From Variovorax sp. PBL-E5 (GTDB taxonomy: Bacteria; Pseudomonadota; Gammaproteobacteria; Burkholderiales; Burkholderiaceae_C), in the NCBI RefSeq assembly GCF_901827185.1, contig NZ_LR594671.1, positions 1,550,001-1,614,000 of the forward strand: a stretch of 64,000 nt of DNA, read 5' to 3'. Every line of letters begins with the position of its first letter. Position 1 is the first letter of the stretch. Below are positions 36,055-44,969 of the stretch, piece after piece. Made by a program: the position numbers and the translations under genes. A model generated the notes under the pieces. That model was not told the origin of the DNA. It made no database searches and saw only the letters and a program-made list of their open reading frames with translations.

Positions 36055-37386
36055 TCAGTGTGCCAGCGGGATCCCGGCCGGCAGGGCCGGCGAGCCGGCT
36101 TCGGCCAGCGGCTCGTCCTCGGGCGAATGGGTGCCGTTGAGCACCGCGTGCGCGCGCTCGCGGTCGATGTCGCCTTCCCAGGCCGCGATCGCCACCGTGG
36201 CGACGCAGTTGCCGACCAGGTTGCCCAAGGCGCGCGCGATGCCCATGAACCAGTCGACCGACAGCACCAGCACCAGGCCGATGGCGGGGATCGCCGGGAT
36301 CGCATGCAGGGTCGCTGCCAGCACCACGATCGCCGAGCCCGGCACGCCGTGCGCACCCTTGGAGGTGACCAGCGCGATCGCCAGGATGGTCAGCAGGTCG
36401 GTCATCGAGACCGGCGTGTTGGTGGCCTGGGCGATGAACACCGCGGCCAGCGTGATGTAGATCGAGAAGGCGTCGAGGTTGAATGAATAGCCCGTCGGGA
36501 TCACCAGGCCCACGGTCGAATCGCGGATGCCCATGTAGCGCAGCTTGGCCATGATCTGCGGCAGCACCGCATCGGAGGAGGTGGTCGCGAACACGATCGC
36601 GAGTTCTTCACGGAAGTAGCGCAGCAGCTTGACGAGGCTGAAGCCCGACAGCCGCATCACCAGCCCCAGCACGACGAAGACGAAGATCAGCACCGAGGCG
36701 AAGTAGAGCGCGACCAGCATGCCGAGCTGCTTGAGCGAGCCGATGCCGTACTGGCCGACCGTGAAGGCGATCGCGCCCAGCACGCCCAAGGGCGCCAGCT
36801 TGATGATGATCCCCATGATCTTGAACAGGACCAGCGAGAGCGCGTCGACCACCACGGCGACCGGCTTGCCGCGCTCGCCCAGGAGCGTCAGCGCGCAGCC
36901 GAACAGTACCGCGAACAGCAGCACCTGCAGCACGTCGCCGGTCGCGAAGGCGTTGACCACGGAGGTCGGGATCAGCCTCATCAGGAAGTCGACCGTGCCG
37001 CCGTGGGTGAGCTTGTCGGCGTTCGATGCGTAGCTTGCCATCGCGCTGGGATCGAGCTTGCCCGGGTCGACGTTCATGCCGACGCCGGGCTTGAAGACGA
37101 AGGCCAGCACCAGCCCGAGCCCCAGCGCAATGGTGGTCAGCACCTCGAAGTAGACCAGCGCCTTGACGCCGACGCGCCCGACGCGCTTCAGGTCGCCTGC
37201 GCCGGCGATGCCGTGCACCACCACGCAGAACACCAGCACCGGAATGATCATCTTGATCAGCTTGATGAAGCCGTCGCCGAGCGGCTGCAGCTTGGCGGCG
37301 AAGGCCGGAAAGAACAGGCCCACCGCCACGCCGAGCACCAGCGCGATGACGACCTGACCGAAGAGAGACTTGGCGAAACGGGGCAT
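36055..37386 (-). CDS. dctA: C4-dicarboxylate transporter of the DctA/DAACS family
   Basis: A 443-residue cation:dicarboxylate symporter with the Ser-rich segment IVFATTSSDAVLPQIMAKL and the NLDAFSIYITLAAVFIAQATN substrate-binding region near residue 300, plus GLVIPTGYSFN. It imports succinate, fumarate or malate. Start ATG at 37,386 has GGAGA upstream. Upstream DNA holds two GntR-like sites. Confidence 0.92.
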   Translation of the reverse strand: MPRFAKSLFGQVVIALVLGVAVGLFFPAFAAKLQPLGDGFIKLIKMIIPVLVFCVVVHGIAGAGDLKRVGRVGVKALVYFEVLTTIALGLGLVLAFVFKPGVGMNVDPGKLDPSAMASYASNADKLTHGGTVDFLMRLIPTSVVNAFATGDVLQVLLFAVLFGCALTLLGERGKPVAVVVDALSLVLFKIMGIIIKLAPLGVLGAIAFTVGQYGIGSLKQLGMLVALYFASVLIFVFVVLGLVMRLSGFSLVKLLRYFREELAIVFATTSSDAVLPQIMAKLRYMGIRDSTVGLVIPTGYSFNLDAFSIYITLAAVFIAQATNTPVSMTDLLTILAIALVTSKGAHGVPGSAIVVLAATLHAIPAIPAIGLVLVLSVDWFMGIARALGNLVGNCVATVAIAAWEGDIDRERAHAVLNGTHSPEDEPLAEAGSPALPAGIPLAH

Positions 37387-37404
37387 GGGAGATCTCCGTG
37401 ATGT

Positions 37405-37437
37405 TTGCATGCAAGAAGTCATTTATCTTGCATACAA
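37405..37437. promoter_or_regulatory. Pair of GntR-like palindromic sites upstream of dctA
   Basis: TTGCATGCAA (37,405-37,414, perfect palindrome) and TTGCATACAA (37,428-37,437) start 23 bases apart in the dctA promoter region. Spacing near two helical turns suggests cooperative binding, most simply by the FCD regulator encoded downstream of dctA. Confidence 0.5.
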
Positions 37438-37540
37438 CCAATGTAGGCAAGATTTGGGATTTTGCTGTGCGGGTATTCCCGAATCGAAAACCGCCCCGCA
37501 TGCGAGCACGGGCGTCGATGCAGAATTCAGGCCAACGCCG

Positions 37541-38269
37541 ATGACCGAGAACCCTGGCCCCCTCGACACCGCCATCGCGCTACTGCGCTCGGCGCGGCGC
37601 ATTGCCGTGCTCTCTGGCGCGGGGCTGTCGAAGGCCTCGGGCATTCCGACCTACCGCGATGCCGACGGCTTGTGGATGCAGCAGGGCGCGCTGAAGTTCT
37701 CGCATGCCGACGACCTGCAGCGGGACCCGGCCGGCTTCACCCGCTTCTGGGCCGAGCGCCTCGCGGCGGTGGAGGCGGCCGAGCCCAATCCGGGCCACCT
37801 GGCATTGGCGGAGTTGCAGCGCTTGCGTCCGGCGACGCGGCTCATCACGCAGAACGTCGACGGCCTCCTGACCCGCGCCGGCGGCCTGGACGTGCTGGAA
37901 CTGCACGGTTCGCTGCGCCGCTGGCGCTGCGATCATTGCGGCAACCGGCACGGACCGTGGCCGCTTCACCGATGCCTGCGCTGCGGCTCGCATGCGCGCC
38001 CGGACGTCGTCATGTTCGGCGAGATGCTGAACCCCGGCGTACTGCTCGACGCCCAGATGGCGGCAGAGGAGGCCGACGTTTTCCTGCTGGTCGGCAGCAC
38101 GGCGATCGTCTACCCCGCGGCCGACCTGCCGCTGGCGTCGCTCGCCAAGGGCGGCCGGCTCATCACGCTCGACGTCGCGCCCCTGCACCTCGACGCTTCG
38201 GCGGCCGTGGTACTGCGCGGCGCGGCGGAGCTTCTGCTGCCGCGCTTGCTGGTCGGAATCCGCGACTGA
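37541..38269 (+). CDS. Sir2-family NAD-dependent protein deacylase
   Basis: A 242-residue sirtuin with the NAD motif SGAGLSKASGIPTYRD, TQNVDGLLTRA, the catalytic HGSL and two Cys pairs of the zinc site (CDHC and CLRC). VGSTAIVYPAADLP is the late NAD-binding strand; family members usually have GTS rather than GST here. It removes acyl groups from lysines. ATG at 37,541. It is a stand-alone gene between the dctA unit and the effector-like locus. Confidence 0.88.
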   Translation: MTENPGPLDTAIALLRSARRIAVLSGAGLSKASGIPTYRDADGLWMQQGALKFSHADDLQRDPAGFTRFWAERLAAVEAAEPNPGHLALAELQRLRPATRLITQNVDGLLTRAGGLDVLELHGSLRRWRCDHCGNRHGPWPLHRCLRCGSHARPDVVMFGEMLNPGVLLDAQMAAEEADVFLLVGSTAIVYPAADLPLASLAKGGRLITLDVAPLHLDASAAVVLRGAAELLLPRLLVGIRD

Positions 38270-38296
38270 GCGGCGCCGCGGCCGGTCCGGCGCGGG

Positions 38297-41086
38297 TCAA
38301 TCATCGAAGCGTCGGTTGGTTTTCGGAGTCCTGGGCGTCTTCAGCAACGCTTCCTTCTCTCCTTCCGACTCTCCGGACACGTCGCTCCATGAATTGATGC
38401 GTCGATCGATCTTCGGCATTTTCGCCGGGGCCCGGTTGCTCGCCGGGAGGCTCTTTGCGAGGGCGGGGTGCTTTTCGATCTTCCTCGTCTCCCTGGCAAT
38501 GACCGCTGCCCTCGATGATGCCTCCATCTGCGCCTTCGCTTCCGACTCTTTCTTCGACTGCGCCAGCTTCCGTCCGGCTTGCTGGATCTCGGGGGCTTTC
38601 GCAACGTCGTCCGCGCGGCCCGTTTTTTTCCGCTTGATATCGCCTTCCAGCAGATCTTGCTCGACGCCTTGCTGATAGTCGCAGAAGCGCTGCAATTCGT
38701 TCCAGAGGTTCAAGTCACGGGCGGGGTGCGACATCCCCCAGGTCTTGTGCAGGAATTCGCGGGACCTCTGCATGAAGGCTGCAAGTCCCTCTTTCGGGTT
38801 GACGTATCGGGCAACCAGTTTCGAGCGTACTGCGGCCAGGAATCTGTCGGAGTGAACAAGCTCCTTGAGCGCCTCGGACTCCAAGCCCTCGGCCATCTGG
38901 GACGCCGACAGAAGCTTGCTGTCTTCGACGACCTCCATCCAGGCAAGACCGTAGTGTCGAAGAAACACGGACACATGGGGAAGCGCCTGCATCGGGCCCG
39001 CCATGCGGAAAGTCATGCCCATGCAGGTGCGCGCCAGATGGTTCTGGATGAAGTCGCGCTGCGCGATCGAAGGCTCGCCGGATGCCGCCTTGCAGACGGC
39101 AAGCTGCATGACCGAATGCATGCCGAGGGCTTCCAGCAGGTCGAGGAACGGAGACACGTCACCGCGGTCCTCGCCCGTGACGAGGTCGTGAATCTGCAGC
39201 GCCAGCGCGTGAAGGCCTACGTATTCATTCTCGAGAACGTCGAGTTCGATCAGGCGGACTCCGGCGAAGGTCTGGAATTCCGCGAGATAGTCGCCTTCCC
39301 GGATTTCCAGCCGAAACGTCGATCCGCCCGGATGGGTACCGGCCAGCATTTGTTCCAGCACATCACGCGGTGTGTCCAGCGCAATCACCTGGGCTGCGCG
39401 CTGGCGCCATTTGGCCTTGTGCTCGACCCTCGCGATGCGGTGGACCTCGTTCGTCAGCACGCCGAGCAGGACCAGGATGGGCACGGTGGCCACCGCCCCC
39501 GCGATGCCCCCTGTCAACGCGGTGGCGACGCCGCCGAGCACCAGTCCGGTCGCGACGGTGGCGCCGGTCGTCAGGGGGATGCTGACGGCACCCCTGATCT
39601 CGCGGAACTTGCCGAAGGCCTTGCCGGCGCTGGCGTCGCGAAGCAGCCGATCCTGTCCTGCGCTGAGACTGGCGACGATGCCCGCCAGCAGTGCGTGCTT
39701 GGGATGTCCGGCATGAGCCGCCACCACGGCGCTCATCGCGGCCTTGCGCAGTTTCGCCAGCCGTATCTGTTCGCGCCGATACTTCTGTTCCTGCTTGCCC
39801 TGGTGAATGTCGATGGCGCTGCTCGCAATGCCCAGCGGTGACAGCGCCGCGCCGGCGGCGGCGGTTGCACTGGTGGTCACCGCCATGCCGGCGATCTGCA
39901 CGCCGGTCGAGGCGAGCGTCATCGGCGGCAACACGACGGCCCTGTTGAGAATGTCGTCCTTCAGGGAAGCCCTGGCTGCGCGCTCTTCCTTGGTCGGTTC
40001 GAGCAGTTGTCGGGCCGCCTGGTCGAACTGCAGGTAGTGCTTCGCCTCCTTCGGCGTCGCGGCCCACAGAAAGCGAAGGAATCGCTCGGCATCGTTGAGG
40101 TGCCGCAGTTGCGCCTTGATGTCGGCGTCGCTGCTGTGCAATTGCACGGCAGCGCGGGCGGCTTGCACGGCGTCGACGCCGCCCGCCACGACGCCCACGA
40201 GGGGCAGGGCGTTGGCCGCACCGGGGACGGCGGCGCCCGCGGCGCCGGCGATGCCGAAGTCCAATCTCGTTGCGGTCTGCGTGGTCAAGGTACCCAGGAC
40301 TCCCTGCATCTTCTTGAGGCTCAGCAGCTCGTCCATGGGCTTGTCGCTTGCATAGTTGCTGCCGGTCCTGCGCGGGCTGTGGGTCAGGCTGCGTGCGACG
40401 CGCTTCATGCGATTGAAGCCTGTCTGGATCTTCTTCTCCGTCTCGGCATTGTGCTCGAGGAAGCGCTCCGCATAGGTCTTTTCGGACCTGACCCATTGCG
40501 TCTCCCTTTGAAGTTGGCCTTCTTCCGACGGCACCAACTCCTGTACTTCCACGTAGTTCTTGCGCCCGATCCTGTCGGTCTGATGCTTTCTCGCAAAGTC
40601 GTATTTGCGGTCGAAGTCGGATTGCAAGAGGGCGCGTTGCTGCTGAAGTTTTTCGGGATCGAGACCGAAGAGAGGATCCGGCTCGTCGATCGCACGGCGC
40701 GGCGAAACGATGGGCGTGTCGCTCTCGCTGCTCGAGAAAATGCGCGTCATGCCGTCCCCGGATTCATGAAGTCGGTGCGCCATGTCGAGCCTGGGTACGA
40801 AGGCCGGACGGCGCGTGCGCCGCGAATCGGAGGGGCTGAGCCGATTCCCGGTCGTGTCAGGCCCCCAGGGCCGCAGAGCTTCGCCAGCATGAGAGAAAAA
40901 GCTGCCGCTCTCGGCGACCTTGATGCGCATGACAGAGCGGCCGCCTTCGCTGCCTGGCGCCGGTGCATTCGGTTCGGCCTTGCGCAAGGTCTTGCGCAGC
41001 CGCCTGACATCCTTCACCGTCTCCACCGTCGCATCGCCCGTCGTCCGGGTCCGCTGGATCTTGTTGCGCTTGCCGATGTTGTCCAT
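38297..41086 (-). CDS. Large candidate type III secretion effector A (929 aa, paralogue of 41,804-44,773)
   Basis: I do not recognise a named family. It begins MDNIGKRNKIQRTRTTGDAT after a good AAAGGGAG site; the first 150 residues are polar and Ser/Thr/Arg-rich without a Sec signal, as in type III effectors. Shared with the paralogue are GSNYASDK (about residue 245) and EFQTFAGVRLIELDV. Gly/Ala-rich hydrophobic stretches lie at about 276-314, 387-425 and 499-546, likely membrane hairpins. The C terminus is Lys-rich and ends TPRTPKTNRRFDD. It follows the CesT-type chaperone gene by 25 bases, so the two form a unit. Base composition is less G+C-rich than neighbouring genes. Confidence 0.7.
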   Translation of the reverse strand: MDNIGKRNKIQRTRTTGDATVETVKDVRRLRKTLRKAEPNAPAPGSEGGRSVMRIKVAESGSFFSHAGEALRPWGPDTTGNRLSPSDSRRTRRPAFVPRLDMAHRLHESGDGMTRIFSSSESDTPIVSPRRAIDEPDPLFGLDPEKLQQQRALLQSDFDRKYDFARKHQTDRIGRKNYVEVQELVPSEEGQLQRETQWVRSEKTYAERFLEHNAETEKKIQTGFNRMKRVARSLTHSPRRTGSNYASDKPMDELLSLKKMQGVLGTLTTQTATRLDFGIAGAAGAAVPGAANALPLVGVVAGGVDAVQAARAAVQLHSSDADIKAQLRHLNDAERFLRFLWAATPKEAKHYLQFDQAARQLLEPTKEERAARASLKDDILNRAVVLPPMTLASTGVQIAGMAVTTSATAAAGAALSPLGIASSAIDIHQGKQEQKYRREQIRLAKLRKAAMSAVVAAHAGHPKHALLAGIVASLSAGQDRLLRDASAGKAFGKFREIRGAVSIPLTTGATVATGLVLGGVATALTGGIAGAVATVPILVLLGVLTNEVHRIARVEHKAKWRQRAAQVIALDTPRDVLEQMLAGTHPGGSTFRLEIREGDYLAEFQTFAGVRLIELDVLENEYVGLHALALQIHDLVTGEDRGDVSPFLDLLEALGMHSVMQLAVCKAASGEPSIAQRDFIQNHLARTCMGMTFRMAGPMQALPHVSVFLRHYGLAWMEVVEDSKLLSASQMAEGLESEALKELVHSDRFLAAVRSKLVARYVNPKEGLAAFMQRSREFLHKTWGMSHPARDLNLWNELQRFCDYQQGVEQDLLEGDIKRKKTGRADDVAKAPEIQQAGRKLAQSKKESEAKAQMEASSRAAVIARETRKIEKHPALAKSLPASNRAPAKMPKIDRRINSWSDVSGESEGEKEALLKTPRTPKTNRRFDD

Positions 41087-41111
41087 GAATGACTCCCTTT
41101 CATTGATTCGT

Positions 41112-41570
41112 TCAGACCCGTGCGCCCGCAAGCGGCGCGAGTTCCGTACCTTCCCGTTCTGCGTCGAGCGCTTCATCCACTGCGCTCCTCCATTCGGCGA
41201 GCATCGGAACCATGTGTTCCTGAAGCACGAGCGCGAGGTCGAGCTCTTCATCGAGCAATGCCTGCAGCGGCACGTGGTACGCGACGATCGGATGCCGTGT
41301 CTCGGGATGCATGCTGAAGGTCGGCAGGCAAATGCTGGTGTTGCCGAGATTGGCCTCCAGCAAGAGCGCGAGCAGCTCGCTTCTTGTGTCGACTTCTGTT
41401 TCTCCGAGGTCCATGAGAATGCGGACCTCTTCTCGCGCGTCGAGATATTCGATGCCGATCAGCGTGTCGTCCACCTGCAGAAGGCCGCGATGCAATACCT
41501 CGTCGGACTGCTCGATGCCGAGGTCATCGCAAAAGTCTTCCACGAATCGGGCGTAGTCTTCTCTGCTCAT
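41112..41570 (-). CDS. CesT-type type III secretion chaperone
   Basis: A 152-residue acidic protein with the build of class I T3SS chaperones: MSREDYARFVEDFCDDLG first helix, alternating strands (LIGIEYLDAREEVRILMDLG), then SELLALLLEANLGNTSICL, and a C-terminal helix ending in EWRSAVDEAL. ATG at 41,570 has an AAGGAG site five bases upstream. It lies between two large paralogous proteins, 25 bases before effector A, and a GGAAC...CGTTACGAA element precedes it. This family identification is the main reason to read the locus as type III secretion; no secretion-apparatus gene is in the window. Confidence 0.78.
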   Translation of the reverse strand: MSREDYARFVEDFCDDLGIEQSDEVLHRGLLQVDDTLIGIEYLDAREEVRILMDLGETEVDTRSELLALLLEANLGNTSICLPTFSMHPETRHPIVAYHVPLQALLDEELDLALVLQEHMVPMLAEWRSAVDEALDAEREGTELAPLAGARV

Positions 41571-41610
41571 GCGTGCTCCTTGAGGCGTGGTGATGAATGA
41601 ATTCCTCACT

Positions 41611-41639
41611 CTTCGTAACGCGGTCCCTGCCGCCGTTCC
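41611..41639 (-). promoter_or_regulatory. Putative alternative-sigma promoter of the chaperone-effector A unit
   Basis: On the reverse strand, GGAAC (41,639-41,635) is followed after 14 bases by CGTTACGAAG. The same element with 15-base spacing precedes effector B. The -35-like GGAAC and -10-like CGTT resemble ECF-sigma promoters. The start codon lies about 65 bases downstream. Confidence 0.5.
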
Positions 41640-41685
41640 AGTCATGCGCGATTCGCGCAAGTCTTTTCATGCAGACCGAGAAGAG

Positions 41686-41700
41686 GCCCCATCGAGGGGC
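41686..41700. terminator. Short GC hairpin after effector B
   Basis: GCCCC and GGGGC flank a 5-base loop (ATCGA) 104 bases past the end of effector B; on the transcribed strand it is followed by CTCTTCT. A similar GCCC...GGGC motif lies about 50 bases nearer to the gene. A weak terminator is possible. Confidence 0.3.
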
Positions 41701-41803
41701 GAATGAGTCGCCATCTTGAGGCGTCTTTCATCGACGTTGCCCCATCGAAGGGCGGGTCTGCGTCGATCGACCCTTCGCGCGAATGCCGCGCTCAGGGGTT
41801 CGC

Positions 41804-44773
41804 CTATTCATCGGGGTTTCGGTTCGTCTTCGGCGCTTCGCGCGCCGGCACGATGGGCGTCGGCATCACCTCCGAGTGCGGCGTCGGCGTCCTTGGCGTG
41901 CGCGGGCTCCCTGGCGTTCTCAGCGTTCTCGAGGGTGTCTGCGTCCTCGGGCTGCTGCGCGTCCGCAAGGTCCTCGGTGTCCTCGGGGTCGTGGGCGTCC
42001 TCGGGCTCGTCGGCGGCGTCTCGTCCTGCCGCGCAGCATCGGATCGTCCGCTCGATGAATCGAGGCTTCGATGAATCGCCGGTATCGGCGGCTTCCTTTC
42101 CGTCCCCTTCTTTTCCTTCTCCTCTTGTTTGTGACTGATCAAGGGGCCGTGGCTCCGACTCAGCGTCGGCTCCAATCCAGCAATCGGCGGACCGGCCTTG
42201 GCGTTCGCCGACCGCACCGCGCGGGCTGCCAGGTCGTTCCCCGAGACTCGCCATTCGGTCGGGCCGGTCCTCGCGGCGTTCTTGCGTCCGTCTTTCTGCC
42301 TCGACTTCATCTCCTCGGTCTTCGTTGGCGCCGCTTGCGCATGCATTTCCTGCACCTGGAGGCAATAGGCGCGAAAGCGCTGCAACTCGTTGTAGAGGTT
42401 CAGGTCGTAGGAGGGATGCGGTCCGTCCCGGGTCTTGCTCAGGAACTCGCCCGTTGTCTTGATGAAGGCCGCCATGCCCTCCTTCGGATCGGCATATCGG
42501 GCCATCAATTTCCATCGGACTCGGGCGTAGAAATCATCGGTGCCCACGGTCTTGGGCATCTTGTCGTGGACCTTCATCCACGCGAGCCTGAAGGCGTCGA
42601 GAAAGACCGACACGTGGGGGAGCGCCTGCGTTGCGCCTTCCATCCGAAACTTCATTCCCAGCAGGGGCGCAAGGTAGTTCTGGATGTAGTCCGCGCGCAA
42701 TTCTGATGGCTTGGCCGCGGCGGACTTGCACAGGGCCAGCAGATCGACTTCGTTGACGCCGAGCGCATTCAGCAGCGCGCTGAAGGGCGCCGCGGCATCG
42801 GCATCGCGGGCCAGGATGAAGTCCTGAACTTGCAGTGCCAGCCCTCGAAGCGCGGCGTACTCGTTGTCGCGAACGTCGAACTCGATCAGGCGGATGCCGG
42901 CAAAGGTCTGGAACTGGGCCAGGTATTCGCCTTCTCCGATATTCACCTGGAAGTTCGAGCCGTCGGGATGCGTGCCGGCCAGCTTTTGCTCCAGCACCTT
43001 GCGCGGCATATGGAAGGCCAGGGCGCAAACGCCGCGCTGGCGCCATTTCGACGTGTGCTCGGCCCTGGCCCGGCGACGGGCTCGCACCGTGAGCAAAGCC
43101 GCCATGACCAGGGCCGGCACGGCCACCACCGCCGCCACGGCGCCCCCCGTTGCGGCAGTGGCCACGCCGCCGGCGACCAGGGCGGTTGTCACGGCGCCAG
43201 CCACACTCAAGGGCACGCTCGTGGCGGATTTGATTTCCCGGGCCTTGGCAAATGCGTATTCGACCTTGGCCTGGCGAATCAATCGATCCTGCTGCGCGTT
43301 CAGCCCGGCGACGATGCCCGCCAGAAGTGCGTATCGGGGATGCCCGGCACAAGACCTCAGCACCTCGGCCATCGCCTCCTTGCGCTCGATCGCCGACTCG
43401 CGCTGTGCCTGTCTGCGCGCCTGCTCCTGCTTGCTCAAATGAATATCGAGGCCTGCGCTGGCAATGGCCAATGGCGCCAACGCCGCACTCGCATAGCCGA
43501 CAGCGGGAGAGCCGACCACGAGGTTGGCGATCTGGACGGAGGTCGACGCCGTGGTGGACACCGGCTGCACGACCCCACCCTTGGCGGCGTCCGTCTTGAC
43601 CGCGGCGTGGGTCGCTCGCACTTCCCTGGTTCGACCGAGCAGCTTCTGGGCTGCCTGGCAGAACACCAGGTAGTTCTGCGCCTCCTCCGGCGTCGCGTTC
43701 TCCAGGTAGAGCATGAATCGACGGGCGTCTTCGCAATGACGCAGACTCGCCTTGGCCTGGGCCTTGCTGCTGAGCAACCCGGTATAGGTGTCCAGGACGT
43801 CCAGGGTGTCGGCGATCGAAGCCGGCACGCTGGCAAAGCCCAGCGCCCCGCCGATCGCCGAGGTATGGACGCCGGCGGCGCCGACAATGGAGGTATCGAT
43901 CTTTCCCTCGGTGAGCATGCCAGAGGCGAACACGACCGGCTCCAGCTTCTTGTTGTTCAGCAGCCCCTCCGTGCCCTTGTCGCTCGCATAGTTGCTGCCG
44001 TACCGCCGGCGGGTACCGGTCAGGTTGCGCATCAAGACCTTCGCACGGTTCGTGCCCGCCGCTGCTTGTTTTCCCGCCTTGCTGTTGCTTGCCTGGAGGC
44101 GCTCGGCCCGGGTCGGTTCGATTCTGAGCAACTGCGTCTCCATTCCGGTTTCGCCATCCGTCTTCGTGTAGGGCCTTTGCTTCGCCTCGTAGTTCTTGCT
44201 GTCGGCCTTCGCGTTCTGCCGGCGCCTGGCATGCTGGTACCAGATCGTGAAGGTGTTCTTCATCGCCGCTCTGGCTTCGGCCAGCTTTTCCGGATCTATC
44301 CCGAAGGAGTCCGCCGACGCGTCGTCCGTGAACACCGGGCGCGGAGAAATCGTCCGCTCGTAGTCGCCGTGCAAGGAGCGCAACGGCTCCTCGTCATCGA
44401 ACTCATCCTGCGACGATGTGCTCCACGCTTCTTCTTCCGAGGACTCGCTTCGCAGCACGAAACTCCCCGGCTCTTCGTCCAGCCAGGCCGGCATCGTTTC
44501 CGATGTGCTGTCCAGGGAGACCAAAGAGAGGTTCGACATGTTGTCGTTGATTGCAGAGAAGGCCGAACGCGAGCGCGGCGGCGACGGCGCACCGGGTTCT
44601 CCTGCGGCCGCTTCGGAACGTCGGGGTCGCGAAGACCGTGGGGTATGGGCAAAGGAAGCGCCATCTGGAGCGACGCGGAGCTTCAACGGAGCCGGCTTGT
44701 TCGTGGTGTCGGGTTCGACAGGGCGTATGGCGCCAGGCGAGTCCCCCGGAACCTTGACGGTGATATGTCTCAT
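41804..44773 (-). CDS. Large candidate type III secretion effector B (989 aa, paralogue of 38,297-41,086)
   Basis: A 989-residue paralogue of effector A with the same layout. A polar, Ser/Glu-rich N terminus (MRHITVKVPGDSPGAIRP, no Sec signal) is followed by GSNYASDK (about residue 265), Gly/Ala-rich hydrophobic stretches at about 413-444 and 516-561, and the conserved EGEYLAQFQTFAGIRLIEFD. It ends with a proline tail unique to this copy: SPRTP/TPRTP-type repeats encoded at 41,873-42,019, before a final KTNRNPDE that matches the end of effector A. ATG at 44,773 is chosen because upstream DNA is the conserved promoter-like element; an in-frame extension to 44,896 exists. Function unknown. Confidence 0.68.
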   Translation of the reverse strand: MRHITVKVPGDSPGAIRPVEPDTTNKPAPLKLRVAPDGASFAHTPRSSRPRRSEAAAGEPGAPSPPRSRSAFSAINDNMSNLSLVSLDSTSETMPAWLDEEPGSFVLRSESSEEEAWSTSSQDEFDDEEPLRSLHGDYERTISPRPVFTDDASADSFGIDPEKLAEARAAMKNTFTIWYQHARRRQNAKADSKNYEAKQRPYTKTDGETGMETQLLRIEPTRAERLQASNSKAGKQAAAGTNRAKVLMRNLTGTRRRYGSNYASDKGTEGLLNNKKLEPVVFASGMLTEGKIDTSIVGAAGVHTSAIGGALGFASVPASIADTLDVLDTYTGLLSSKAQAKASLRHCEDARRFMLYLENATPEEAQNYLVFCQAAQKLLGRTREVRATHAAVKTDAAKGGVVQPVSTTASTSVQIANLVVGSPAVGYASAALAPLAIASAGLDIHLSKQEQARRQAQRESAIERKEAMAEVLRSCAGHPRYALLAGIVAGLNAQQDRLIRQAKVEYAFAKAREIKSATSVPLSVAGAVTTALVAGGVATAATGGAVAAVVAVPALVMAALLTVRARRRARAEHTSKWRQRGVCALAFHMPRKVLEQKLAGTHPDGSNFQVNIGEGEYLAQFQTFAGIRLIEFDVRDNEYAALRGLALQVQDFILARDADAAAPFSALLNALGVNEVDLLALCKSAAAKPSELRADYIQNYLAPLLGMKFRMEGATQALPHVSVFLDAFRLAWMKVHDKMPKTVGTDDFYARVRWKLMARYADPKEGMAAFIKTTGEFLSKTRDGPHPSYDLNLYNELQRFRAYCLQVQEMHAQAAPTKTEEMKSRQKDGRKNAARTGPTEWRVSGNDLAARAVRSANAKAGPPIAGLEPTLSRSHGPLISHKQEEKEKKGTERKPPIPAIHRSLDSSSGRSDAARQDETPPTSPRTPTTPRTPRTLRTRSSPRTQTPSRTLRTPGSPRTPRTPTPHSEVMPTPIVPAREAPKTNRNPDE
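41873..42019 (-). repeat. Thr-Pro-Arg-rich repeat tail of effector B
   Basis: About 49 codons read as irregular copies of SPRTP, TPRTP and TLRTP. Nearby DNA shows the matching imperfect tandem repetition (gtcctcggg/gtgcgcggg-like units). Effector A has only one such unit (KTPRTPKTNR). Confidence 0.7.
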
Positions 44774-44836
44774 GAAAGATCCAGGCTGCGATGCAGCACC
44801 TCGTTGAAGAAGAGTGGTGATGAATGAATTCCTCGC

Positions 44837-44867
44837 TTTTCGTAACGCCGGCTCAAGCCGCTGTTCC
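44837..44867 (-). promoter_or_regulatory. Putative alternative-sigma promoter of effector B
   Basis: Reverse-strand GGAAC (44,867-44,863) is followed after 15 bases by CGTTACGAAAAG, matching the element before the chaperone gene; similarity continues into GAGGAATTCATTCATCACCAC in both copies. The effector B ATG is about 90 bases downstream of GGAAC. Confidence 0.5.
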
Positions 44868-44923
44868 ATAAAAAACTGAATATGCTTACTCGCCAAGGTG
44901 GGGCGACGTCGGGTGGATGCGCA

Positions 44924-44954
44924 GCCGAAGTGGCCGCGGTGCGCGCCGCGATCG
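44924..44954. repeat. 31-bp exact copy of part of the aldo/keto reductase gene
   Basis: These 31 bases are identical to 45,440-45,470 inside the aldo/keto reductase gene (codons for AEVAAVRAAI); with the next six bases 36 of 37 match. The copy sits outside that gene, between effector B and the small membrane-protein gene, and looks like debris from a duplication or insertion event. Confidence 0.75.
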
Positions 44955-44969
44955 AGATGGTGCAGCCGC

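Noticed and set aside
41571..41660. N-terminal extension of the CesT-like protein
   Set aside because: The start at 41,570 has a good ribosome-binding site and the family N terminus; the upstream part is the conserved promoter block.
44774..44896. N-terminal extension of effector B (MASKHIQFF...)
   Set aside because: This DNA matches the non-coding upstream block of the chaperone gene, including the promoter-like element, so I place the start at 44,773.
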